A DNA stretch of 64,000 bases from Sporolactobacillus putidus (GTDB lineage Bacteria > Bacillota > Bacilli > Bacillales > Sporolactobacillaceae). The stretch is from assembly GCF_014647035.1 (NCBI RefSeq), contig NZ_BMOK01000016.1:1-64000 (forward strand), in the 5' to 3' direction. Below the pieces are notes generated by a model. That model was not told the origin of the DNA and searched no databases. It worked only from the letters and a program-made list of their open reading frames with translations. The translations under genes and the position numbers were made by a program. Shown here piece after piece: positions 10,812 to 18,438 of this stretch; the stretch's first letter is position 1; each line of letters begins with the position of its first letter.

Positions 10812-11202
10812 TTAGAGGTTTCTCATGAGGTTTCCAAACTTTTGAGAAGCCTCTTTTTTTCGTGTCTTTGTGACGTGTAAATAGATTTTTTTGGTCGTAT
10901 CATCATCGACATGACCAAGACGCTCCATGATACGAATCAAGTCAACTCCAGCTTCTGCTAATAAAGAAGCATGTGTATGGCGAAGCGAATGTGGTGTTAG
11001 TACCTTTTGAATTCCCGTGTGTTTTTTTAAAATGGTCTTCATTCGAGATTCAATCGTATGAACGTACATGGGATAACCAAAATAGGGTGCATAGGTCCTA
11101 CCTAAAACGAATCCCTCATCATGGTATCGATCTTGCAATAGAAGTTTCAATTGATTCTGCAACGATTTATGGGTTTTAAGGACAGAGACAACTTCATCAG
11201 AC
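10812..11202 (-). pseudogene. tyrosine integrase, C-terminal half
   Basis: On the minus strand the reading frame encodes LTPHSLRHTHASLLAEAGVDLIRIMERLGHVDDDTTKKIYLHVT. This contains the catalytic HxxR, the GH histidine and the tyrosine of phage/ICE integrases. The similarity runs upstream to about 11202 (DEVVSVLKTHKSLQ). The N-terminal domain and the first catalytic arginine are absent from this strand; that arginine is on the opposite strand next door. A hairpin inside the end of the gene (AGAGGTTTCTCA / TGAGAAGCCTCT, then T run) could act as a terminator. Confidence 0.85.
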
Positions 11203-11314
11203 AGGTCTTCGTGTGGGTGAATTAGCGGCGCTGAAATGGAAAAATATTGATTTTAAAGAAAAAACGATCAGTGTAACTAAAACGTATTATAATCCAACAG
11301 GTTCCAGCTGGTGA
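11192..11314 (+). pseudogene. tyrosine integrase, inverted central fragment
   Basis: On the plus strand the reading TGLRVGELAALKWKNIDF then KEKTISVTKTYYNPTGS is the central segment of the same kind of integrase, with the first catalytic arginine (TGLRVGE). It stops at 11314. In an intact gene it would come directly before the C-terminal half, yet it lies on the opposite strand, head to head with it. An inversion or a deletion-rearrangement must have broken the gene near 11195-11200. Confidence 0.8.
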
Positions 11315-11518
11315 CACGTTGTGGGGGCTCTCATTATCCAAATACATAACGCTTGCCCATCTGGAAGCGATGAATGGACTTCACTCATCGTTAATCTTTC
11401 CAGGAGAAAAGTTGAAATATTAATTGCATTATCGCCCGGCTTTATGCCGGGTATACATAAGGTTTATAATAGCATACAGGAAATGTGGTATTTTGTGGAA
11501 AAAGAGGGCGGAAAGCAG

Positions 11519-11878
11519 ATGAGAATACGGCGTATATTAGATGTCATCATCATCACTTTGTTTCTGTCATTTGTCTTGTTTGCAACTTATAATGCGCTTG
11601 GGAAACCGTTAACTCTTCATCATGCTATGACACGTATATTTAAGGATCGAGTGAACGAATATAGTATTAAAAATCGCATGCTGATCATCTCAGCAGATGA
11701 AATGGGATGGGATGGGAGTCAGTGGACAGCAGATGAAGCGATTGCCGAGGGGAGAAGAGACATTTTTTCAGCATTTCAGGCAGTTAGAGAATATGATCCA
11801 AGCATCAAGTCTGTTCAGATCACGGTGACGTATTTAAAGCAGCCGTTGTTCACAGAATCGGCGATGGTTAACCAATAA
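11519..11878 (+). CDS. hypothetical protein with one N-terminal membrane segment
   Basis: The predicted product is 119 residues. Residues 6-25 (ILDVIIITLFLSFVLFATY) form one hydrophobic helix and the rest is a soluble domain on the outside, or a secreted one, with DEMGWDGSQWTADEAIAEGRRDIFSAFQAV. I do not recognise the family. GGGCGGAAAG lies before the ATG, and a TATAAT-like -10 is present at 11464. It is the first plus-strand gene after the broken integrase in the groEL element. An upstream in-frame extension to 11321 is unlikely because it crosses a hairpin. Confidence 0.55.
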   Translation: MRIRRILDVIIITLFLSFVLFATYNALGKPLTLHHAMTRIFKDRVNEYSIKNRMLIISADEMGWDGSQWTADEAIAEGRRDIFSAFQAVREYDPSIKSVQITVTYLKQPLFTESAMVNQ

Positions 11879-11927
11879 CCATAACAGGGAGACTGCGAAC
11901 ACGCGGGCTCTTTTTTTATACACAAAA

Positions 11928-11957
11928 ATCCCCGCGTCATAGCGCAGGGAAGCGGGG
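11928..11957 (-). terminator. terminator of the minus-strand small operon
   Basis: On the minus strand CCCCGC and GCGGGG flank a loop and are followed by ATTTTTG. It lies 19 bases after the last gene of the operon. Confidence 0.65.
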
Positions 11958-11975
11958 AATAGATATGTTGCATAT

Positions 11976-12179
11976 TTACTCTTTATTAGACGACCTTAAA
12001 CTTTCCTCTTTCTCACGGATGAGATCTTTCAGTTCATCAAGGTCTGCTTGGTTAGCATCGATCCTTATAAACGATTTGGCCGTTGATTTTTTGGACATGT
12101 ACCGTTTACGCTCATGGTTTTTTGCTTCCCAATTTCGAGACGCCTTTATCTGCGCTTCACTGGTTTTTTTCCCTGGCAT
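11976..12179 (-). CDS. small basic/charged protein, plasmid- or phage-type
   Basis: This 67-residue protein starts MPGKKTSEAQIKASRNWEAKN and ends in a charged helix (DLDELKDLIREKEESL). Small proteins with this N-terminus are, as I recall, common on plasmids and phages of lactobacilli and bacilli; the function is unknown. It is the third gene of the operon starting at 12504. The ATG follows GGAAAGAG of the preceding reading frame. A DNA-binding (ribbon-helix-helix-like) role is a guess from the size and charge. Confidence 0.65.
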   Translation of the reverse strand: MPGKKTSEAQIKASRNWEAKNHERKRYMSKKSTAKSFIRIDANQADLDELKDLIREKEESLRSSNKE

Positions 12180-12184
12180 ATTAA

Positions 12185-12343
12185 TCAGCTCTTTCCTTTT
12201 AGGGTTAGTATAAGCAAAATAATCCATGCAACAGCGACAAGCAATCCGAGGACCTTCATGTAAATCGGCGAAAAATCAGCAGTAGTAGCCCATACAAAAG
12301 TTACAAAAGCAGGGATGGCAATGGCTTTATATTTTTTCTTCAT
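12185..12343 (-). CDS. small two-helix membrane protein
   Basis: This 52-residue protein, MKKKYKAIAIPAFVTFVWAT and onwards, ends VLGLLVAVAWIILLILTLKGKS. It has two hydrophobic stretches around residues 8-20 and 32-49. Its ATG overlaps the stop of the gene before it (ATGA at 12340-12343), so it is translationally coupled. I do not recognise the family; toxin-like or holin-like roles are possible but unproven. Confidence 0.6.
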   Translation of the reverse strand: MKKKYKAIAIPAFVTFVWATTADFSPIYMKVLGLLVAVAWIILLILTLKGKS

Positions 12344-12504
12344 AATTTTTCAGCGCTAGGGTATAATAAATATAAGGGTGAGGGGCTTACGCCCCTCGGG
12401 ATTATTCGCCGGGGGTTCTTGTCTGCTTTCAGCTTTTCTCTGATAATGATGGCACTCACTGTCAGAGTTGCTAAGCCGTTTAGCACATCAAGAACCTTTT
12501 TCAT
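12340..12504 (-). CDS. small protein with hydrophobic N-terminus, first gene of operon
   Basis: This 54-residue protein begins MKKVLDVLNGLATLTVSAII then REKLKADKN. The ATG at 12504 is preceded directly by GGAAGGGAG, a strong ribosome site, and lies 18 bases from the -10 of a near-consensus promoter. The C-terminal 20 codons cover a GC-rich hairpin (GAGGGGCTTACGCCCCTC), so translation could affect that structure. I do not recognise the family. It overlaps the next gene by four bases. Confidence 0.6.
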   Translation of the reverse strand: MKKVLDVLNGLATLTVSAIIIREKLKADKNPRRIIPRGVSPSPLYLLYPSAEKL

Positions 12505-12521
12505 CTCCCTTCCACTCTTTC

Positions 12522-12549
12522 ATTATAACACATGTGTTATAATAGTCAA
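12522..12549 (-). promoter_or_regulatory. strong promoter with a perfect 22-bp palindromic operator
   Basis: On the minus strand TTGACT and TATAAT are spaced by 16 bases. The spacer plus the -10 form a perfect palindrome (12522-12543; half-site ATTATAACACA). A dimeric repressor bound there would block the promoter. The regulator is not identified; the 67-residue third gene of the operon is a candidate. Confidence 0.75.
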
Positions 12550-12570
12550 CTGTTTGTAGTATTTTTTTCC

Positions 12571-12601
12571 AAAAAAATACCCTACGCCGAAACGTAGGGT
12601 A
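12571..12601 (-). terminator. terminator of the SOS-type gene
   Basis: The stem TACCCTACG/CGTAGGGTA with loop is followed on the minus strand by seven T bases. Confidence 0.85.
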
Positions 12602-12645
12602 TGGGATAAAAGGGTATGGGCCAAACGATCACAGTATGGACATTT

Positions 12646-12993
12646 TCAATGATGAAAATACTCTTTAATCCGTTCCCCAATCCACTCGGCAGCGGCGGTC
12701 TTATGGTAATGAACGGTAAACACACGGCCCCGGACATTCACTTCGTAGCTGAGCCAGTCGCGTCGAGTTATCCGAATATGATGGTCGAACACAGCGTCTT
12801 TATTCTTCCGCATATCAGCTGCGAGGCGGTGAATGGCCTCGTCGATATTTGAAATATACAGGTCCTTAAACTTGGTATTCGTGATATTGATGACCTTGCG
12901 ATTGCGCTGCAGGGCCAGCTTAATAAGCGATAGAAAGATGTATTCTCGAATGATTTGTTTTTCATCCTCACGCAGTTGGTTGTCCATCACCAT
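12646..12993 (-). CDS. hypothetical protein under a LexA-type box
   Basis: The product is about 115 residues, helical in its first half (DEKQIIREYIFLSLIKLALQRN) and mixed in the second half (RDWLSYEVNVRGRVFTVHYHK). It has no membrane segment. I do not recognise the family. The start at 12993 follows AGGTGAG; an ATG two codons later is possible. The promoter has TATAAT two bases from a LexA/DinR-like box, so the gene should be induced by DNA damage. It ends at a strong terminator. Confidence 0.6.
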   Translation of the reverse strand: MVMDNQLREDEKQIIREYIFLSLIKLALQRNRKVINITNTKFKDLYISNIDEAIHRLAADMRKNKDAVFDHHIRITRRDWLSYEVNVRGRVFTVHYHKTAAAEWIGERIKEYFHH

Positions 12994-13003
12994 GAGACTC
13001 ACC

Positions 13004-13064
13004 TCGTCAATATTATATGCGAATATATGTTCCTTTTATACTGGAAATAAAAAACAAACGTTCG
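13004..13064 (-). promoter_or_regulatory. SOS promoter: two LexA/DinR-like boxes and a TATAAT
   Basis: On the minus strand GAACATATATTCG (13020-13032) ends two bases before TATAAT. A second box, CGAACGTTTGTTT, is at 13052-13064. Both fit the Bacillus consensus CGAAC-N4-GTTC with one or two changes. The 18935-19024 region has the same layout before the YolD operon. Confidence 0.65.
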
Positions 13065-13155
13065 CATAATTAAATCTCATTAATTTTTTCCTAGATTTTA
13101 CTTATACAACTGATATAGTATTTATATTGAATTTTTTTAGATCGGAGATGCAGTT

Positions 13156-14760
13156 TTGACAAAATACATATTAAAAAAACCAATAATTGCACTCATAGCA
13201 ATTACTATATTAGGAACATTGATACGGATTTTGGGTGCAAATTGGGGTATGCCAGTACCACTCAATCCAGATGAAGGAACAATTGTGGACTCAGCCATTC
13301 GGATGACAGAGCACCATTCTTTTGAGCCAGACATGTTTGCTCGACCAGATCACCTTGAAATTCAGATCAATATGATTGTTGACGTATTCATCTCTCATGT
13401 TTTTTATAAATTACCAATACAGGAAATGGCACAGTTTCATAAAGATCTTCTTTTTACGTCTGCCAGGGTAATTACCGCTCTGTTTGGAGTCGGTATGATT
13501 GTTCTGAGTTATCTTATCGGTGTGAAGATTAAAAAAGCGATCGGTTTGATTGCTGCACTTATTTTTGCTTTGTTTCCGGGTTTTATTGAATATTCCCATT
13601 ATGCATCGCCTGATATCCCGACTGGCTTTTTTATGCTTTTGTGCATCTATTTTTGTATTCGATATATGCAAAAGCCCGCGGTAAGTAACTTAGCGTTAAT
13701 ATGCCTATCCATATCTGCATTTATTGCCGTTAAATACCCTGGACTCATTCTTTGTTCTTTTGTCGCGATCATTGTAATTCTGCGTGGAATTGAAGACAGG
13801 AGCCTCAAAAGAATATTTGCACATGGCTTGATGGCAATGATCATGGTACCTGGATTTCTGTTTCTTATTTCTCCAGTACTGTTTACCAATTACCAAGCGG
13901 TAAAAGCATCATTAATAGGTGAGTCGAATCCAATACGTCCTGGAGCGGATGGGTTAGGATACTGGGGAAATCTTCTTTTCTACTTTCAAACATATCTATC
14001 CTATAGTGGACTCATTCTTTTTTTCTTTTTTCTGTGCGGCATATATGCCTTTATAAAAAAGAAGGTGGATATAAAACTCATTCCAATCTTTTTTGGGCTT
14101 ATTTATTTCGTCATGCTAAGTTATATTGGTCTGCATTGGGAAAGATGGGCTGTTCCAATGTATGTTTCACCGCTGCTTATTTCATCCGTCGGCGTATATT
14201 TTGTCTATCGTTATCTGAAAAATTACGGGTTAAAAAAGGGCAATCTTTTTAAAACATTTTTCTATGTTGCGTTTTCGATTGTATTACTAAATCTTTCGAT
14301 TACATCAATGGCTAAATTGATTAATTTTCTTGTTCCCGATACTCGCGTAGCTTCACAGTCATATTGTCGGGCAAATAACGTTAACGTTGAAAATACAAAT
14401 TTCGAAGGCTATTCACCACTGTTTCCCACATCTCCTAAACTTTTAGACCCATTGTTAAATAACGGCGGGAAGTACTACGAGACAAATCCTAAGATCAAGT
14501 ACATTTTGCTCAGCAATCAGGTTTATGGTAGATATACATTTGATCCCCAAAGATTTAAGGAACAAAACGATCTATTAAATGGAATAGCGACACAGTATAA
14601 GCTTATTAAGGAATATACACCCGCACAACTAAAAAGTTCACCTTTTGACCTTTTGAATATCATATACAGCGCTAAATATTTGTACCAGGTTCAACAAAAG
14701 CATTATGTAGGGCCCTTATTAAAGTTCTACAAAGTAAATGAGGTAAACTATAAAAGCTAA
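13156..14760 (+). CDS. GT-C membrane glycosyltransferase (PMT/GT39-like)
   Basis: This 534-residue protein has about ten or eleven membrane segments in the N-terminal 400 residues and a soluble C-terminal domain. The first outer loop carries NPDEGTIVDSA, with the Asp/Glu pair used by protein O-mannosyl and ArnT-type GT-C enzymes, and YSHYASPDIP lies in the second loop region. It would transfer a sugar from a polyprenyl-phosphate carrier at the outer membrane face; donor and acceptor are unknown. The start is TTG at 13156 with CGGAG eight bases before. Its low GC contrasts with groEL and guaA. It is the main cargo gene of the groEL element and has its own terminator. Confidence 0.75.
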   Translation: MTKYILKKPIIALIAITILGTLIRILGANWGMPVPLNPDEGTIVDSAIRMTEHHSFEPDMFARPDHLEIQINMIVDVFISHVFYKLPIQEMAQFHKDLLFTSARVITALFGVGMIVLSYLIGVKIKKAIGLIAALIFALFPGFIEYSHYASPDIPTGFFMLLCIYFCIRYMQKPAVSNLALICLSISAFIAVKYPGLILCSFVAIIVILRGIEDRSLKRIFAHGLMAMIMVPGFLFLISPVLFTNYQAVKASLIGESNPIRPGADGLGYWGNLLFYFQTYLSYSGLILFFFFLCGIYAFIKKKVDIKLIPIFFGLIYFVMLSYIGLHWERWAVPMYVSPLLISSVGVYFVYRYLKNYGLKKGNLFKTFFYVAFSIVLLNLSITSMAKLINFLVPDTRVASQSYCRANNVNVENTNFEGYSPLFPTSPKLLDPLLNNGGKYYETNPKIKYILLSNQVYGRYTFDPQRFKEQNDLLNGIATQYKLIKEYTPAQLKSSPFDLLNIIYSAKYLYQVQQKHYVGPLLKFYKVNEVNYKS

Positions 14761-14795
14761 CTAACAGCAACACAAAAAGTTAAAAAACACAGATA

Positions 14796-14833
14796 AAAAT
14801 ATCCTTCCATTAACTTCGGATGGATATTTTTTT
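14796..14833 (+). terminator. terminator of the glycosyltransferase gene
   Basis: AAAATATCC pairs with GGATATTTT and is followed by TTT, 36 bases after the stop codon. Confidence 0.75.
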
Positions 14834-14852
14834 CATGTGCCGATTATGTGCC
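14834..14852. repeat. probable integrase arm-site pair, right
   Basis: CATGTGCC and TATGTGCC are 11 bases apart, matching the pair at the left end of the element (10771). Confidence 0.5.
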
Positions 14853-14966
14853 GAAATTCGACTAATGATAAACAAGCGTGTCTATTTTATCTATGTAATT
14901 TATTGATTATTTAACCATAAAATGCGCCCATATAAGAACACACATTCTCGTAAATATTAATGTGAT

Positions 14967-15018
14967 ATGGGCGGCATGATGTGATAAAATTCTGAAGCCC
15001 TTGTGCATCAAGGATTTC
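14967..15018. repeat. right attachment repeat (copy of the groEL 3' end)
   Basis: This is a 52-bp copy of 10701-10752 with two differences, one of which changes the groEL stop TAA to TGA. It is the distal junction of the groEL element. Confidence 0.85.
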
Positions 15019-15065
15019 GGGACATATAGACCCGTTCTCTGGGTACTTAATAGGTCATAAATTCA

Positions 15066-15113
15066 AAAGGCGTTTCTCATGTGTTCTCCGAACATAAGAG
15101 AGACGCCTTTTTC
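15066..15113. terminator. hairpin terminator after the right attachment repeat
   Basis: A 20-bp stem (AAGGCGTTTCTCATGTGTTC with a near-complementary arm) is followed by TTTTT. The same relation of repeat, short gap and TTTCTCATG-containing terminator is seen at the left repeat, so this is probably the end of another, related element. Confidence 0.7.
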
Positions 15114-15239
15114 GCACTATAGGAAAGTATAAAATTTTAAGGATTATCAGTGTAAGCGACCGAACAGATCGCCTTGTCCTGCGGCACGTTCGGCATTAGG
15201 CCGTCCTGGCGCCCGCAACTAAGGCTTTAGCCTGCGTCA

Positions 15240-15400
15240 GGGCTTGGCTTCGCCAAGTTTTCTAATGTTTTGGTTACGTGCAGATCGTTTCATCGTGTCA
15301 TTATCCACGTGACTAACACGGTTCATAATACGTTCAAGAATGACCCCTGCCAGCGGGGGGTATATGTTTGCCGAAGCCCGTAAGGTAAGGCGCACTTGTT
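15240..15400 (-). pseudogene. second, more decayed integrase C-terminal remnant
   Basis: The minus strand reads ILERIMNRVSHVDNDTMK, close to DLIRIMERLGHVDDDTTK of the integrase at 10812. It is preceded by LRQTYTP and a frameshifted copy of the LLAEAGV stretch. The catalytic tyrosine is lost and several frameshifts are present. It sits beside the right attachment repeat exactly as the first remnant sits beside the left one. Confidence 0.65.
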
Positions 15401-15410
15401 TTCGATCATC

Positions 15411-15719
15411 CTATGTTTCATAATGGATGCCAGGATGTGACGGTGTGCGGATCCATCGGTTAGCCAGGATACGCGATGGGTGGCAGGAGGTGATGAGGAC
15501 AGTTAATATATGGATAAGCACCATTCTAGCAACCATACCCTGACTATATGGATCTTGCACTATATATCTATCTCTCTTCATCGAATATCCCAGGCTATTA
15601 ATGCTGGACTGCGACAGACATGCATCAGGAGGTCCGATAACAATTTTTTGTCCTTGTAAAGGAGCCAAAGCCTGTTTCAACTGATGGGGAACTTGGTTCC
15701 ACGGGGTCGGATTATACAA
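15411..15719 (-). other. unrecognised reading frame, doubtful gene
   Basis: An open frame of 102 codons encodes MYNPTPWNQVPHQLKQALAP and continues with IVIGPPDACLSQSSINSLGY. The N-terminal two-thirds have protein-like composition; the end does not. I found no good ribosome site. It may be a broken fragment of a larger gene of a lost element. The stretch from 15720 to 16000 holds nothing else I can support. Confidence 0.25.
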
Positions 15720-16008
15720 CCATACAGGCGGGGAAAATATTGTTCATTTTTTGTACAGTTCATGCTGCTATATTTTTGTGGGGAGCATTTATATACTTTT
15801 TCAAAAGTTCTTGCGGGCAAAGTATTTGATTTGTCCGGCAAGAACTTTTTAATTCTGATAAATGATTATCCGGCTTGCTCATTTAACCGGGCAAAATACG
15901 TCCTGAATGTTTGAGAACCGATCAACAATGGAAGATCATCGTTCCGCTCTACTGATTTGGGCGGTCAGTGCCGGATAAAAAACCCGAATTATGTTCTGAT
16001 TATTCGCA

Positions 16009-16131
16009 CTTATTGATTCGAGGCCGCTTACTGATGATTCTCAACCAGTTACTGTCGATTCTCTGCTCTTTACTGTTGATTCTCAAACGTTTTCTGTCGA
16101 TTCTCTGCCCTTTACTGTTGATTGTCCGGCT
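16009..16131. repeat. 21-bp tandem repeat array 1
   Basis: About six units with the pattern TTACTG-T-GATTCTC, period 21 bases, alternate in two forms (42-bp higher order). Because the period is a multiple of three, the minus strand is open and reads a repeating peptide (RINSK/RIDSN). This is likely a repeat artefact and not a gene. It resembles array 2 at 21839 in period but not in sequence. Confidence 0.75.
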
Positions 16132-16401
16132 GTTTGCTTCTGTGAAAACATGGAGGCAGGCTTTTTCAGCCCATTTTTTCACAATTTAGCTTCTAAATGT
16201 TGAGATGATTGTTAAACGGGCCCAATTGTCGCCGAGTGAAGAAAAGTCCGCCCCATTTTTCATCGGTTTGTTTAATCCAGTTGTGATCTGATATGAGCTG
16301 CCGGTACGATCAGTTTCCGATAAATAAAATCGTAAGGACCTGAAGAAGTTTTTTAATTTTGCCTGAAGACAGGGGGGCGGAGCATACTGAGAGGAAAAAG
16401 T

Positions 16402-16485
16402 TTGCAAATGGTTGACACGGCGGCAATAGCGCTTTTTATTTTTTCTGCTTTATTTGCCTTTTCGGCCAAGAAAGGACAAACATAA
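16402..16485 (+). CDS. 27-residue hydrophobic peptide, possibly holin-like
   Basis: The frame reads MQMVDTAAIALFIFSALFAF and then SAKKGQT. It has one membrane helix and a basic tail, a layout shared by small holin-like toxins of Firmicutes. The TTG at 16402 is seven bases after GAGG; an ATG at 16408 is the alternative. It lies 25 bases before a lysozyme gene that has no signal peptide, so a role in enzyme release is conceivable. This is inference from position and composition only. Confidence 0.45.
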   Translation: MQMVDTAAIALFIFSALFAFSAKKGQT

Positions 16486-16510
16486 ACTATAAAAAAGGAG
16501 ATGGCCATAA

Positions 16511-17656
16511 ATGGCACAATATAAAGGCATTGATGTCAGCCATTATCAGGGAAACATTGATTTTTCGAAGGTCAGAGGCGCAGGCTATCAGTTTGTGATT
16601 GCCAAGGCTACGGAAGGCTCGGAGGCTGACGTGAGATATGCCGATCCGAGTTTCAAGCAGAATATTACGGAGGCTAACGCGGCCGGACTGGTGACGCATG
16701 CCTACCACTATTTTCACGGCATCAGTGATGCGGACGCGAGAGCAGAGGCACGGTGGTTTATAAAGAATCTTGCCGGGGTCCCGGTGCAGGGATACGTGTT
16801 TGTCGATGTTGAGGACAAGAGTCTTGATCCCAACGCATCCGCACTGACCGGTTATGTCAATGCGTTCCTGGACGAATTGGCAAAGGCAGGCTATACAAAA
16901 CTCGGTATATACAGCGGGCTCTATTTCATGAAAGACCGGCTGGTTGAATCTCAGCTGCGTTCCGGTATTTTGAAATGGATCGCTCAGTACAATTCCACGT
17001 TTGACCGGACGGCCGATGTATGGCAGCATACGTCAAGCGCGAGCGTTCCCGGTATTGCCGGCAATGTGGACGAGGACATTGCCTATAACGACAAGCTGAT
17101 CAATGTCGGGGCGTCCGGATCGGCACCTAATCCTGAGCCCTCCTACCCGCCTTCTGTGCCGCCAAAACCTGTGGTGCCGGACACGTATACCGTCCGAGCC
17201 GGCGATACGCTGAGCGGAATCGCGGCTCAATTCGGCACAAGCGTCGCGACGCTCGTTTCACTCAACTCAATCAGCAATCCGAATCTTATTTATATTGGGC
17301 AGGTGCTACGGATTAAAGCTTCCGCAAATCCGGCACCAAACCTCGCGGCGTCTGGGACGTATACGGTTCAACCCGGCGATACACTGAGCGGAATCGCAGT
17401 CAAATACGGGACGAGGGTTGGGGTTCTAGCGGCACTCAATAATCTCAGCAATCCGAACTTCATTCGCGTCGGCCAGGTGCTGAAGCTTCCGGGCGGGGCA
17501 TACAGTCCGGCAGGCCGTCCGGTTCATGTCGTCGCCAGCGGTGATACACTTTGGGGCATCGCACAGGCCAATCACACAAGTGTGGCCGCTTTGAAAAGCA
17601 TCAATTATTTAAGCAGCGACACGATTTACCCGGGCCAGAGACTGTATTTAAAATAA
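16511..17656 (+). CDS. GH25 lysozyme with three LysM domains
   Basis: This is a muramidase of 381 residues. The N-terminal glycoside hydrolase 25 domain (residues 1-195) shows [13 protein letters not shown] and the catalytic Asp/Glu in [10 protein letters not shown] Pro-rich linker ([16 protein letters not shown]) leads to three LysM repeats starting at about 222, 282 and 336 ([42 protein letters not shown]). LysM domains bind peptidoglycan. There is no signal peptide, so it is freed by lysis, by a holin-like partner, or by leaderless export, as in many Bacilli and phages. AAAGGAG precedes the ATG by ten bases. Confidence 0.92.
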   Translation: MAQYKGIDVSHYQGNIDFSKVRGAGYQFVIAKATEGSEADVRYADPSFKQNITEANAAGLVTHAYHYFHGISDADARAEARWFIKNLAGVPVQGYVFVDVEDKSLDPNASALTGYVNAFLDELAKAGYTKLGIYSGLYFMKDRLVESQLRSGILKWIAQYNSTFDRTADVWQHTSSASVPGIAGNVDEDIAYNDKLINVGASGSAPNPEPSYPPSVPPKPVVPDTYTVRAGDTLSGIAAQFGTSVATLVSLNSISNPNLIYIGQVLRIKASANPAPNLAASGTYTVQPGDTLSGIAVKYGTRVGVLAALNNLSNPNFIRVGQVLKLPGGAYSPAGRPVHVVASGDTLWGIAQANHTSVAALKSINYLSSDTIYPGQRLYLK

Positions 17657-17731
17657 CGCTGATTAAAGGCTATTTTAAAAAACAGTGTTGATCCAAACAA
17701 TTTTTGGGCCCTGCGTGTGAACGTTTTAAAT

Positions 17732-17759
17732 AAAAAGTCCCTCACACTTGGTGGGGGAC
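17732..17759 (-). terminator. terminator of the DUF3231 gene
   Basis: GTCCCTCAC pairs with GTGGGGGAC and on the minus strand a T run follows. It may also stop the lysozyme transcript coming from the other side. Confidence 0.75.
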
Positions 17760-17782
17760 CGGTATCTGAATTAAATGGACAA

Positions 17783-18331
17783 TTAGTCTAACCCGGGTGA
17801 ATTGTAAGCGGGCGGCATTTGGAACCATCCTTTTTTTTGAGCCAGCTTCTTGGATTGTTGGCCAAGCAACATTTTATCCACCTGAAATTTAAAAAACATT
17901 AACCCGATATCCGTCCGAACAGATTCGCTGGCAAAGAGCGCGCACTCATTCATGGCGGCAACTAAATTAATCTGCAGCGTGTTAATGAGTTCTTTGTCCG
18001 AGAACTTTACTCCGTTCGGAATGGCGTCCGGGTCCGAAACAGGTTTGTCTTGGGTGCCTTCCGGCATCACAATCCCTTCCTGCTTCATAAATTCATTCAC
18101 CTCTTTTTTATGTGAACGAGCCACTTGTACAGCGTCTTTAAATAATTGCAAGAGCTCTCTATCTTTAGTTGTATTCAAAGCAATTTGTTCATGTACAATG
18201 ACACCGTCCAGATAGGCGCTGTAGGTCCAGCATGACATGGCTTCGCCGATGGTTATCGGCAATTTTTGGGTATCAACGAATGATCCCAGTCTCTGTATAG
18301 CAGATCCCGCGATTTCCATAACATTGGGCAT
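17783..18331 (-). CDS. DUF3231 family protein
   Basis: The product is about 182 residues, all-helical and soluble. It has the family patterns PITIGEAMSCWTYSAYLDG, ALNTTKDRELLQLFKDAV, FMKQEGIVMPEG, SDPDAIPNGVKFSDKE and DIGLMFFKFQVDKM. DUF3231 proteins are spore-former proteins with a ferritin-like layout; their job is unknown. The ATG at 18331 follows GGGGTG and TGGAGA; an in-frame start at 18352 is possible. Confidence 0.8.
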   Translation of the reverse strand: MPNVMEIAGSAIQRLGSFVDTQKLPITIGEAMSCWTYSAYLDGVIVHEQIALNTTKDRELLQLFKDAVQVARSHKKEVNEFMKQEGIVMPEGTQDKPVSDPDAIPNGVKFSDKELINTLQINLVAAMNECALFASESVRTDIGLMFFKFQVDKMLLGQQSKKLAQKKGWFQMPPAYNSPGLD

Positions 18332-18438
18332 TCTCCAAGCACCCCTTTCCATTTTGATGTTAATAAACTTCCCGTAATTTCAAAAAATATCCCCGTGCTT
18401 GCAGTATAGGGCAAGGAAATAGATGGTAGTTCACTATC

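Larger units (their letters stand above)
10753..14966. mobile_element. decayed integrated element at the groEL 3' end
   Basis: The 4.2-kb segment lies between two 52-bp direct repeats. It starts with an integrase remnant at one end. Paired TGTGCC repeats with 11-base spacing lie near both ends (10771-10789 and 14834-14852), as expected for integrase arm sites. Contents: integrase pieces, a membrane-anchored hypothetical protein, a three-gene small operon, an SOS-type gene and a glycosyltransferase. The integrase is broken, so the element cannot excise on its own. Confidence 0.75.

Noticed and set aside
11321-11518. Upstream extension of the 119-residue hypothetical protein
   Set aside because: The frame is open but crosses a GC hairpin (CCCGGCTTTATGCCGGG) and a TATAAT-like site, so it is more likely the promoter region.
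16000-16182. Minus-strand frame with repeating RINSK/RIDSN peptide as a gene
   Set aside because: The frame is open only because the repeat period is 21 bases; there is no ribosome site.
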